Below, one piece after another: positions 9,803 to 19,274 of a stretch of DNA of 28,421 bases. The translations under genes and the position numbers were made by a program. The stretch lies in assembly GCA_027013285.1 (NCBI GenBank), contig JALUXR010000069.1, positions 1 to 28,421 of the forward strand, written 5' to 3'. Numbering within the stretch: the stretch's first letter is position 1; each line of letters starts with the position of its first letter. This DNA is from Candidatus Altimarinota bacterium. Lineage in GTDB: Bacteria > Patescibacteriota > Gracilibacteria > Absconditabacterales > Absconditicoccaceae. The notes under the pieces were generated by a model, which saw only the letters and a program-made list of their open reading frames with translations, did not search any database and was not told the DNA's origin.

Positions 9803-11272
9803 ATGGATTATAATTTAGAAACAGTCGTAAGTTGGGCAAAGAGAAAATGATTTGTTTATCCTGGTTCTGATATTTATGGATGATTAGCAAATTCTTGGGA
9901 TTTAGGACCTTATGGAACAATGTTAAGAAAAAATATTTTAGATAGTTGGTATAAAACTTTTACTCAAAGAAGATCTGATATTATTCCTTTGGATGCTGCT
10001 ATATTAATGAATCCAAAAACTTGGGAAGCAAGTGGACATTTAAGTAATTTTTCTGATCCTTTGATTGATGATAAAAACACAGGTGAAAGATTTAGAGTAG
10101 ATAAAATTATTGAAGATGTAATCGAAAGATTTAGAAAAGATAAAACTGAAGAAAAAATTATTTCACAATTAAAAGAAGAATTTTGAGTAGATAATACTGT
10201 TCCTGAAAGTTGGACTTTTGAACAAATGAAAGCTTTTATAGATAAATATATTTCGAACAACCCAAATTCTTGAAAAAAAGCAGAATGGACAGAAGTAAGA
10301 AAATTTAATCTTATGTTTAAAACTTTTCAATGAGTTACAGAAGATAATTCAGCTACTGTATATCTTAGACCAGAAACAGCTCAAGGTATATTTGTAAATT
10401 TCAAAAATGTCTTAGATACTATGAGAGTAAAAATCCCTTTTGGTATAGCTCAAGTTGGTAAGAGTTTTAGAAATGAAATTACTCCATGAAATTTCTTATT
10501 TAGAGTAAGAGAATTTGAGCAAATGGAAATAGAATACTTTGTAGAACCAGAAAAAGATGTATTTCATTTTGAAAGATGGAAAGAAGATTGTTGGGCTTGG
10601 TGGACAGAAACTCTTGGTATCAGCAAAGAAAAATTAAGATTTAGAGATCATGAAGAAGATGAATTATCACATTACAGCAAAGGAACTACAGATGTTGAAT
10701 ATAAGTTTCCTTGGGGTTGGTGAGAATTACAAGGTATTGCAAGAAGATGAGATTATGATCTTACACAACATCAAAAACATTCTCTTATAAATATGCAATA
10801 TACAGATCCAAAAACTTGACATAGATTTATACCTTGGGTAATAGAACCATCTTGGGGACTTACAAGAGCTATTGCCACTGCAATGATAGATTCATATGAT
10901 GAAGAAAAATATACTGATCCAAAATGAAATGAACAAACTAGAATAGTTGCAAGATTTCACAAAAATATAGCTCCTATCAAATTTGCTATTTTACCACTTA
11001 TGGAGAAAAAACAAGAACTAGTAGATATTGCAGATAAAATTTTCTTAGATTTATCAAAAGATTTTATGTGTGAATATGACGGAAAATGAAATATTGGTAA
11101 AAGGTACAGAAGACAAGATGAAGTATGAACTCCTTTCTGTGTAACAATTGATTTTGATACTTTGGAAGACAATACAGTTACAGTAAGAGATAGAGATAGT
11201 ATGAATCAAATTAGAGTAAAAATAGAGGAATTAAGAGATGTTTATGAAAATTCTGAAAAATATTTTAACTAA
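9803..11272 (+). CDS. glyS: Glycyl-tRNA synthetase, dimeric class II type, 489 aa
   Basis: Charges tRNA-Gly, here presumably including the tRNA-Gly(UCA) needed to read UGA. The product starts MDYNLETVVSWAKRKGFVYPGSDIYGG (both UGA-coded positions are invariant glycines), then GPYGTMLRKNI (motif 1), TWEASGHLSNFSDPL, the YLRPETAQGIFVNF block, GKSFRNEITPGNFLFRVREFEQ (motif 2), EPSWGLTRAI (motif 3) and an anticodon-binding domain with GRYRRQDEVGTPFCVTID. It is the eukaryote/Gram-positive alpha2 type, not the alpha/beta type. The length of 489 is slightly above the bacterial average of about 460. It is the only complete plus-strand gene in the window. It has its own promoter region, which I could not resolve, and a strong terminator. 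Confidence 0.97.
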
Positions 11273-11280
11273 AAAAATAT

Positions 11281-11310
11281 AATCCTGACAATCAAATCAG
11301 GATTTTTTTT
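11281..11310 (+). terminator. Rho-independent terminator of glyS
   Basis: AATCCTGA (11281-11288) pairs with TCAGGATT (11297-11304) around an 8-base loop and runs into eight Ts. It starts eight bases after the glyS stop codon. Confidence 0.85.
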
Positions 11311-11330
11311 AATTTTTATTATTCCAACAT

Positions 11331-11390
11331 AAAACAAGTTCAGCATAATATTACTTGTTTCAAAACTTTTTAAAATCTAAAACAAGTTCA
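11331..11390. repeat. Short direct repeat with an inverted copy between convergent genes
   Basis: AAAACAAGTTCA occurs at 11331-11342 and again at 11379-11390. Between them lies ACTTGTTT (11353-11360), which can pair with the first copy (AACAAGT with ACTTGTT). The region lies just past the 3' ends of glyS (plus) and the VirB6-like gene (minus). The hairpin could serve as the minus-strand terminator, although the T-run after it is only four long. Confidence 0.4.
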
Positions 11391-11416
11391 AGACAACTGA
11401 TATCTCAATTTTTATT

Positions 11417-12991
11417 TTAACTATTTGTTTTATCATCAGATGAATCATCATTTTTATTTTTTAAAACCTTATCAATTTCTTGTTGTAAATTACGATTTTG
11501 CTTATACATCATCCAATTAGAAACTTGGTCTAATCACCTAACAACTTGTTTCATAGAATCAATACTTTGACCTGCAATAATAGGTGTAGTTGTCACAGCT
11601 TTTTGTGCATAAGTTTCTACTGTAGAAGAAATTTGTTTTGTCCACTTATTTGATTTAAGAGCTGTAAATACAAGCATCCACATAATGATAGCAGATAATA
11701 AATTTGCAACTATCCAAGAAAAATAAGCTAATATATTTTTAGGATCCACAGCATTTGTAGTTTTTCAATTGTCTTTTTTATATTGGACTTGTATTTGAGC
11801 TAATCATCACAGTGAAATTCCATTCTTTCATTCTGGAGTAAATTTTAGTTGTTGTAAAATTGTCTTTTTATCACTTTTCTGAGGAGATGGAATCATAGTA
11901 TTTACAGCCTGAATAAATATAAAACCAATAGAAAGCATAAAAACAACATAAACAGGTTGAAATATCAATGATATGATATCTTTTAATTTTCACTTAATTT
12001 GAGAATCCCCTATTCACAAAATATAAGCTCACAAAATAATTGGAGACATAGGAATTACTACCCAAAGAACCAAAACTCTTATTACCAATATTACTGCTAA
12101 CAAAACAAACGGAATTATCAAAACTACTAGTAAAATAAGTTTTAATATCGTCAAAACTGCAACTTGAGATAAAGAATTTGTATTATCTGTTAAAAATGAA
12201 GTATTCATATACCTAAACAAACTAAACAACTGTCAAACAGATGAATAATCTATATCTTTTGTTGTAATTCAACTATTCATCAAAGCTTTCTTAAGACTTT
12301 TATCTTCTTTTTTATTTTTATTAAGAATTACAAAATTTCATCATAAATTTGACAAACAAGGTGCATTTCATACTTTTCATCAACTTCAATAAATACATTG
12401 ATAATAATCTTTATTTTTAATTTTTACAGAAATCATTTTTTTAGGATCTGCATCAACATTGAAAGTAAGTGGTAATTGTATTACATCTTTTTTTATATTA
12501 GAATCAGTTTTTTGGGCAATATTTGTAAATTGATGACCAATACCTCAAGCAGCTACAAGCAGAATTGTAGAAAAATCTAGCAATACAGCTAATAAGAACC
12601 AACTCATATTTACTACAACTGCAGCAATAGCAATCTTAGGTAAAAGTTTTTTCCAAGAATATTTACTTTCTCATTTAAAAAAATAAACAAAAATACTAAA
12701 CAAAAAAACAAATCAAATAATATAATTTGTAAAAGTTCTTACTAACTGCCATAATTTCCATAAAACATTATCTATACCAAATGCAGAACCATAAACAAAA
12801 GTATTTGACAAAAATTTTCATCCAATTATCAAAAAAGGCCGTATGATAAGATATAAAGTAGTCAATAAATTATGCAAAGAATCCAATCAATTAGAAAAAG
12901 AAGAATTAACAGTAATATCTGTTCAATAAGTTATTCCAAATAAACTAAATAATATTATAACAATACTTAAAATATACTTAAACTTCTTCAT
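11417..12991 (-). CDS. Polytopic membrane protein, VirB6/TrbL-like layout, 524 aa
   Basis: Integral membrane protein with an N-terminal signal-like segment (residues 5-22) and roughly seven further hydrophobic stretches. A Cys-containing soluble loop (about 195-270) separates two membrane blocks. The second block has a long hydrophobic pair (LILLVVLIIPFVLLAVILVI then RVLVLWVVIPMSPIILGAYIL), which resembles the central membrane core of VirB6/TrbL-type channel proteins of type IV secretion. The C-terminal tail is hydrophilic and acidic (NDDSSDDK). I recognise the layout rather than a diagnostic motif, so the family is an inference. It begins 9 bases after the M23-SLH gene, so the two are one operon, suggesting a joint envelope role. 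Codon 51 is CGG (12839-12841) inside a hydrophobic segment. Confidence 0.6.
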
Positions 12992-13000
12992 ATCTTATTT

Positions 13001-15346
13001 TTAAAAATTGAATATATCTGACATAGTTTTTTCTAAATTTTCTTTAGTTTCAGTTTTTTGAGGAACAGATGCTGACAAATGTGTATTTGACACAGATGAA
13101 ATATCTATAAACCTTTTTAAAGTTTCAAAAGCAATTAACCTACTTACGAGTTTTCAAGCATAAAATGTATTATAATTTTGGAATGGATACAATTCATATT
13201 TTTTACAAGTATCTGCTATAGCTTTTAATTTTGTATTTCATCTTAAATCTGTCCATACATTTAACTTATTTAAAACAACAGGCAACTTAAATAATCTTGT
13301 ATAAATAGTAAGTAATTCTGCCTTAGATACATTATTATTTGCTAATGATCGTCAATTTTGTCATTTAACAATTCATTTCCTCCAAGCAATATAAATATAA
13401 GGATCCGAATACGATTTACCATCAATATCTTTAAAGAATTTTCACTTAGTTTTTAAATAATTAAACATTTCAATTTTAGCCTTTTTGTAATTTACTTTCA
13501 ATATGCTTCTTCACAAAATTATTAATAATTCTCTTCTTGTAATTTTTCTATTTGGAAATAACTTTCAGTTTTCTCAATGAATAATATTAGACTTTATAAG
13601 ACTATAAATATCATTTGCATATTTATCATTATATTTATAATCTTTTGCAATGTTTGTGATAATATTCTGTTTTGAGTAATATTTATCTGAAGAAACTATT
13701 AATTTTCATTTTCCCAAAAAATATCATTTTATGTAAGTTTCTCACTCATCTGAATTAATTTGTAAAGTCTTTAATAAATATTTTTCTCAATTTTGTTCAA
13801 CATATATTTTAAATAATCAGCTTAATTTTTGATGTAAAATTTGTCAAAACTTATTTACCGGATAAATAGTAAGTTTGTTTTCTGATAACAAATTTAATCA
13901 GCTAAAAACTACCTTTATTCAAAATATTTGATTAGATACATTATTATAAATATTTACATTATATTCTCTTATACTTGTTCCATCAGAAATTCTTAATTTT
14001 GTATTTCATATTTGTGTAGCCAAAACATTTATATTATAAACAGGTCTATCTGGATTTTGAATAATATCTGGAGAAAAAGATAAATTCTCATTTGATGGAA
14101 TAATACTAATACTTCCATTTCAAGTAAAAACATCTAATTTTATAGTAAACCCATGTCCTAATTGCACTTTATTAGCTATAAGTGATAATTTAATATTTTT
14201 TATGTATGCTATAGTTTTAATTTTTGCAACAGCATGTTCCTTTTTTAAATCTTTTGAAATTACTTTTACTAAATCTAAATTATCCTCTTTTTTAGTATTA
14301 GTATTTTTAAGTTCTTTTTTTTTCTCAATTTTTTTAGTTTGTGCTACAGTTTTTTTTACAACTTTGATTTTTTTTACTTGTTGAATTTGTTTATCTAAAA
14401 TTCACTCTTTTTTAATTGTCTGAAAATTATCTCATACAGCTTTATAATATTTTTCCACAAAAACTATTGGATTTACTGTATATGCTCTTACTCAAGCCAA
14501 ATCATGATACCATCACAACGACACTCTTCAATTTAAAACATCTTGAAGGGTAAATACTTTGTTTATTTGTAAATGTAAATGAGTTCCAAATGCATTTCAA
14601 CTATGTCCCATTTTTCAAACTATATCTCATTTTGCAATTAAATCTCAAATTTTTAATTTATTATTTATACTATGCAAATGTGCATATATACTCATATAAT
14701 ATTTATTATTTATTTTATGTAATATCTCTATATGATTTCCAAAACCTTTATTTGAATGTCTAATTTCTATAACTATTCAATTTGCAATAGCATAAATAGG
14801 AGTTCATACATTTCAAATAATATCAACTCAAGCATGTGTTCCAGTTCATTTTTTCCATATTAATTTACTATCATAACTTGCAGTCCAAGTTGCTCTTACA
14901 ATTCTTCTCATAAAAGTAAATTTATTCAAAGCTTCTGGATTAGAAAAAACATTCCAACAAGTCTGTAAAGTCACATTTTGATATTTATTTATGTAATCTG
15001 ATATTTTTGTAGGAAAAAAAGTTTTTAGACTTGCAGGAACTTTTTTCCAAGGTAATTTTCTCAATTCTCAATAAGTCAATCAACTATCTTTTATACTTTG
15101 ATAAGATAAGTCAGTTATTTGTTTTACAGGCCAAGTAGTTCCATTAAATGTTAAATTTTTTATATTATTGTATAATTTAGTTTGAGAAATTCTTCAATCT
15201 TGTAAAATATCTGTAGTAAGCCCGTTTAGTCAAAATTGATTAATAAAAGAAAATAAAACCAACAAAATAGAGCTAAAAATAGTTAATTTCAAAAGTATAT
15301 ATCTTGTATTATTTCTTCTAATGTTATAAGTTTTTATTTTTTTCAT
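13001..15346 (-). CDS. Surface M23-family peptidase with C-terminal SLH-like repeats, 781 aa
   Basis: Predicted exported cell-wall endopeptidase (LytM/M23 type) anchored to the envelope. Residues about 17-36 form a signal peptide or anchor. The peptidase domain at about 165-265 has THAGVDI (zinc ligands His and Asp near 170-174), YAHLHS and GTHLHLQI (His-x-His, near 255). A Lys-rich linker (about 310-370) and a beta-rich central region follow. The last 200 residues hold SLH-like units: FPNRKITRRELLIIL near 595, FKDIDGKSYSDPYIYIAWRKGIVKG near 635-660 and NNNVSKAELL. The ligands look intact, so activity is likely, on its own wall or a host's (inference). First gene of an operon with the VirB6-like protein. 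One CGA codon (at about 13350) lies in the SLH part. Confidence 0.85.
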
Positions 15347-15422
15347 TTTTTTATTTTTATTTTTGTAAATATTTAACTATATGATAAGTATTTTTATTTT
15401 TTTGTCAAAACTGAATACAAAA

Positions 15423-15444
15423 AATCTCACCATTGAAAGTGAGA
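15423..15444 (-). terminator. Rho-independent terminator after the Trx-FKBP gene
   Basis: On the minus strand TCTCAC and GTGAGA pair around an 8-base loop and are followed by a T-run that reaches about 15419. It lies about 25 bases past the stop codon and closes the operon that begins near 19172. Confidence 0.8.
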
Positions 15445-15467
15445 CCTAATTATTAAATTAATATTAT

Positions 15468-16496
15468 TTATTCTTGAATTGCTTTTACAGTAATTTTAAA
15501 GTTTAATACCTTTCCACACATAGGATTATTCATATCCAATGTAACTATATCTCAGTCAACATTAGTTATTTTTAACATACCATATTGAGTAGGTAATTCT
15601 GTTCATTTTTCTAATTTATAACCATTCTTTTCAAAATCTCTTAATTTAGCTTTTTCTACTTTTTGAACTTTTTTAGGATTACATTTTCCATAAGCATCTT
15701 CTGGTTGGCAAGATATATCTTTTGTTTCTCCAACTTTCATACCAACTACTCATTTATCAAAACATTTTATCATTTGACCAGCTCACACCTTAAAACCTAA
15801 TGGCTCATAAGTTCTTGCTTCATTGTATATTCCAGCTTTTTTTGCAACACTTTCAATAGAAGTATCAAATACTTTACCATCTGTAAATGTTCATACATAA
15901 TCAACTTTCACTGTATCTCATAATTTTACTATTTTATTATCTGTCATTTTAGTTTTATTAATTTGTAAATTTTTTTTATCATTTCATTGTAAATTTGTCA
16001 ATAATTTATCTTTTAATTGTTGATAAGTAAGGCTTCATCCACATTTTTTATCTATTACTTTACCATTTTTATCTACTATCACATAAGAAGGAATATAACC
16101 ACATTGCTCATTTGTATAATCTTGATAAGATTTAGGATTTTTATAATTTTCTGGTAAATTTTTTACTCATGGAAATGGTTTTTTATCTATAACATTAATT
16201 TCCATATTCACTTCTCAAGAATAATCTGTATAAAATTGTTCTAGCCCAGGCACTGCTTCTTGACAGTGAGGACACCAAGTTGCTACAAATCAAATAAATT
16301 TATCTCAATTTCATTTAAGTTTTTCATCTACAACAGTAGTATTTTTCTTAACATTACTCACAGCTCAAGTTGTTTGTGTCTTAACTTCTTGTTTTGTAAC
16401 TTCGTTTCATTTTTTATTATTAGTTTGTCATGGTATATTACAACCAGCTAAACTAAACAATGCAATAGATAACACAAATAATCAGTATCTTTTCAT
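15468..16496 (-). CDS. Exported lipoprotein: thioredoxin-like domain fused to SlyD/FKBP prolyl isomerase, 342 aa
   Basis: Predicted extracytoplasmic folding factor. Residues 1-19 form a lipoprotein signal peptide with lipobox LAGC (Cys19). A Thr/Lys-rich linker precedes a thioredoxin-like domain (about 55-180) with active site WCPHC (73-77) and a cis-proline region YIPSYVIVD; it resembles TlpA/ResA. From residue 184 a SlyD-type FKBP domain follows: VGTFTDGKVFDTS, GAGQMIKCFDKGVVGMKVGE, PEDAYGK, an IF-type insert, and NNPMCGKVLNFKITV (counterpart of NHPLAGKTLHFxV in SlyD). The reading frame is continuous across the join (no UAA or UAG). An internal Met at 184 (15945-15947) could start a separate SlyD, but nothing resembling a ribosome site precedes it. 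Many glycines are UGA. It closes an operon with a site-2 protease and a small secreted protein. Confidence 0.88.
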
Positions 16497-16526
16497 TTGT
16501 CAAATATTTTTATAAAATAAAATATA

Positions 16527-16961
16527 CTAATATGTATAAGGATATTTGTCCATATTTTCAAGTGTAGATTCCAATTTATATTTTCTAGTATTTTGAGTCC
16601 ATTCATACATATCCTGAATTCTATAAACAAAATAAGATAACATTTTATAAACAGGAGTTCATTTTTCAATATTGTGATTATAAACATAATCAACTACCTT
16701 ATTTATAATAGTTGAATAAATTTTAAGTTTATCATTATAAGAACTAAATTTAGGATTTGTATTAACTATTTGAACTATTTCATAAACAGTATTATCAGCT
16801 TTTTTCTGTAAATTTGGATATTTTGTAGATAAAATATATTGTGTTGTTTTTAGTTTTGACTGATAATTAATTGTATTTATAATACAACAAGTATCTATGT
16901 TTCAAGCAAAAGAAGTAGCAAATATAGATAAAATTCAAATAACAAATATAATATTTTTCAT
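16527..16961 (-). CDS. Small secreted protein, 144 aa, unknown function
   Basis: Not recognised. It starts with a clear signal peptide (MKNIIFVIGILSIFATSFAG), with likely cleavage after SFA, so the mature protein begins near GNIDTCC. The mature part is about 124 residues, helical and rich in Lys, Tyr, Asn and Thr, with an adjacent pair of cysteines at its N-terminus and no others. Its position 30 bases upstream of the Trx-FKBP lipoprotein and 8 bases downstream of a site-2 protease suggests an envelope role; the CC pair could be a substrate of the thioredoxin domain, which is speculation. Stop codon TAG. Confidence 0.7.
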
Positions 16962-16969
16962 AATGTTTT

Positions 16970-17608
16970 TTAAAAAATTAAAGATTGAGCTATAAACATA
17001 AATAAACTATAAATTGGAGTAATAACATCCATAATGATTGTTCAAATAGGATTTCCGGGTAAAAATACTATCAAAAGCATAATAACAGTAAACATAAGTG
17101 CATGTTGTTCTATATAGTAAGCCCAAGATGGCTTCAAAAATTTTACCATTCTATACCCATCAAGAGGATAAATAGGTAATAAATTAAATATTCCAAGAGC
17201 TATATTTACAATAATAAATAACTGAAAAAACTGATTTATCAAATAATTCGATCGTCATATTTTAACCAAAATAACAAACATAAAAGCTCAAATAAAAGCC
17301 ATTAAAAAGTTTGAAAAAGGTCAAGCCAAAGATACTAACAATTCATCTTTTAAAGGATTTTTATAATAAGAAGGATCAACTTGAACAGGCTTTCACCAAC
17401 CAAAATGGATAAAAAATATCATCAAAAATCATATAGGATCTATATGTTTAATAGGATTTGGTGTAAGTCTTCATTGCATTTTTGGTGTAGGATCTCACAA
17501 AATACTACTTACATAAGCATGTGCATATTCATGAAAACCTATAGACAACAAAAAAACTATACTAAGTAAAATTATTTGAATAACACTATTTAATGTTAGT
17601 AAATCCAT
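16970..17608 (-). CDS. Site-2 protease (M50 family) intramembrane metalloprotease, 212 aa
   Basis: Zinc intramembrane protease of the compact type without a PDZ domain. The first transmembrane segment carries HEYAH (His26, Glu27, His30), the catalytic HExxH motif, and the late segment carries NLLPIYPLDGYR, the NxxPxxxxDG motif that gives the third zinc ligand. GRLTPNPIKHIDPIG and GKPVQVDPSYYKNPLKDELLVSLAGP are the family's cytoplasmic re-entrant regions. About five membrane segments are visible, and the length is typical of the YwhC/FAM-type bacterial homologs. Substrate unknown; related proteases act on membrane-bound regulators or leftover signal peptides. The gene is 14 bases downstream of an unknown ORF and 8 bases upstream of a secreted protein. 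One CGA codon (near 17250) follows a UGA. Confidence 0.93.
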
Positions 17609-17622
17609 TTATAATTAAAATA

Positions 17623-17970
17623 TTAAATAAAATATATATTTTCATCATCAATTTTTTGTTCAAACAAATTATCTAAAATATAAATCTTTTTGTTTGATTT
17701 TTTTCAATTTTTTATATATTCCAAAGCATCTACTCCATTTGAAAGTTTATATTTATACAATTTTTTATCAAAATACACATCATTAAATTGAAAAAAATCT
17801 TCTAATTTAATCTTTCAATTTATGAGTTTCCAAAAATAATATAGTATCTCACTTTTTGCAGTAAAAACAACAGGTTCTTTATTATCTTTTTCTACAATTT
17901 TACCAACTTCCAATAATTTATCATTTTGAATATCATTTATATACATCCATTTTTCTAAACTTTCTATCAT
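17623..17970 (-). CDS. Hypothetical protein, 115 aa
   Basis: Not recognised. The product is soluble, without a signal peptide or membrane segment, and rich in Lys, Asp, Asn, Phe and Tyr, with predicted mixed alpha/beta character. The central part (ILYYFWKLINGKIKLEDFFQF) is aromatic-rich. It is in the same strand and close series as the site-2 protease (14 bases apart) and the unknown 378-aa protein upstream (65 bases). The start is ATG at 17970, stop TAA. Codon use, including UGA-Gly, matches its neighbours, so it is likely expressed. Confidence 0.6.
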
Positions 17971-18035
17971 ATTTTATTTTATTAGATTTAAATAACTAAC
18001 TTAGATATAAGGTTTTATAAATTATTTTCAATTTA

Positions 18036-19172
18036 TTATGCAGCTTTTTTTAAATATTTTTCATTAAAATTATCAGTAAAATCTTTTGTTCAATTACTTC
18101 TTGCTAATATAACAACAAATTCCATATTATTTTTCTCTAATTTTTCTACAAAATAATTATAATATTTCATAACATTTTTATAAAACTTGTCTTTTTGTAA
18201 TAATCAATAAGTATATCAAAAATTATAATTATTATTAGAAATTGAGAATGTAATACTACTTCAAGTAATATCTAAAAAGTGAATCACAAATCAATTTGCA
18301 TAATTCAATTTAATTAAGCTTTCTTTTAATGATTTTAAAAATTGTTCTTCAAATCTATCTTTTGTAAGTAAATTATATTCAAGTTCTGATATTATAGTAA
18401 AATCTTTCTCTTCAATTTCATCTTCTATATCTTCCAAAAGTTTTTTATACAAAATATTAAAATGCTTTTCTTTTAATTCCTCAAATTCACCTTTCTCATT
18501 ATTTTTTATACTAAACAATTTTAATATATAATCTAAAATTTTATCAGTTTTTTCAAATAAGGTATCAACTAAATTATACCAATCATAATATCATCACAAA
18601 GTCATTTTTTGCATTAATGAAAAACTATTTATATATTTTTCTAGATTTTTTGTTATTAAAATATTTTCTTTAATAGTATATTTAGGAATATCTAAATTAT
18701 ATTTTACTGTGAAATCATAAGTAATATTTATATATCACAACTTTCATATTTCGTAAATTAATTTTTCTACATCAGAACATAAAAATATAAATTTCTCAAA
18801 ATAATCTGAAGCAAAAATATTTTTTCCTTGTTCTTTTATTCAATTTAAAAATATATCTACAGAAATATCATCTGTATTAATATCAAATTTTTCTTTCAAT
18901 AAAACTACTTCAGGTAATCAATGTAATATCATAAAAATAACTACTTTTTTAAAAAATTCAGGTGGTAAATTTTGTTTTTCAAGTTCATTTAAATAAGAAA
19001 TATTAGCTCAATTATACATATTATTATATTCCAATGTATAAGCTATCTCATAAATTTTATCATTTACAAAAATTTCTTCTAGATCCTTATCTACATCAAA
19101 TAAAAAGTTTTCTACTTTTTCAATAGAAGGAATATTATTAGAAGTTACAACTAAAGATTTATTTTTATCCAT
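18036..19172 (-). CDS. Hypothetical cytoplasmic protein, 378 aa
   Basis: Not recognised. It has no signal peptide or membrane segment. It is rich in Lys, Glu, Asn, Ile and Tyr and looks largely helical, with an acidic stretch near residues 220-260 (EDIEDEIEEKDF) and a C-terminal part with a strand pattern (FVIHFLDITGSSITFSIS) before EFVVILARSNG. No nucleotide-binding, zinc or catalytic motif is evident. It follows the secA terminator and has a plausible promoter of its own, so it probably heads the series that ends with the Trx-FKBP lipoprotein. The start is ATG at 19172 and the stop is the first of two consecutive UAA codons. Confidence 0.65.
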
Positions 19173-19202
19173 AATGTTTACATACTTAGTTAAAGTAGTA
19201 TT

Positions 19203-19230
19203 TGTATATCAAAAAACTTACTCAAATCAA
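19203..19230 (-). promoter_or_regulatory. Possible promoter of the 18036-19172 gene series
   Basis: Minus strand: TTGATT, 16-base spacer, TATACA, ending about 30 bases before the ATG at 19172 and starting just after the secA terminator. Its placement supports it; the sequence match alone is moderate. Confidence 0.4.
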
Positions 19231-19234
19231 GATA

Positions 19235-19261
19235 TAAAAAAACTAAGGAAACTACCCTTAG
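19235..19261 (-). terminator. Rho-independent terminator of secA
   Basis: On the minus strand CTAAGG (19256-19261) pairs with CCTTAG (19243-19248) around a 7-base loop and is followed by a T-rich run (19235-19242). It lies 14 bases past the secA stop codon. Confidence 0.82.
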
Positions 19262-19274
19262 CTAATGTTTTTTT

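Noticed and set aside
11331..11390. CRISPR array or mobile-element end
   Set aside because: Only two 12-base copies and one inverted part-copy are present, with no array, transposase or target duplication.
15468..15947. A stand-alone SlyD gene starting at the internal ATG
   Set aside because: The upstream thioredoxin frame runs into it without any UAA/UAG and no start-type leader precedes the Met, so one fused gene is the simpler reading; the alternative is kept in the gene note.
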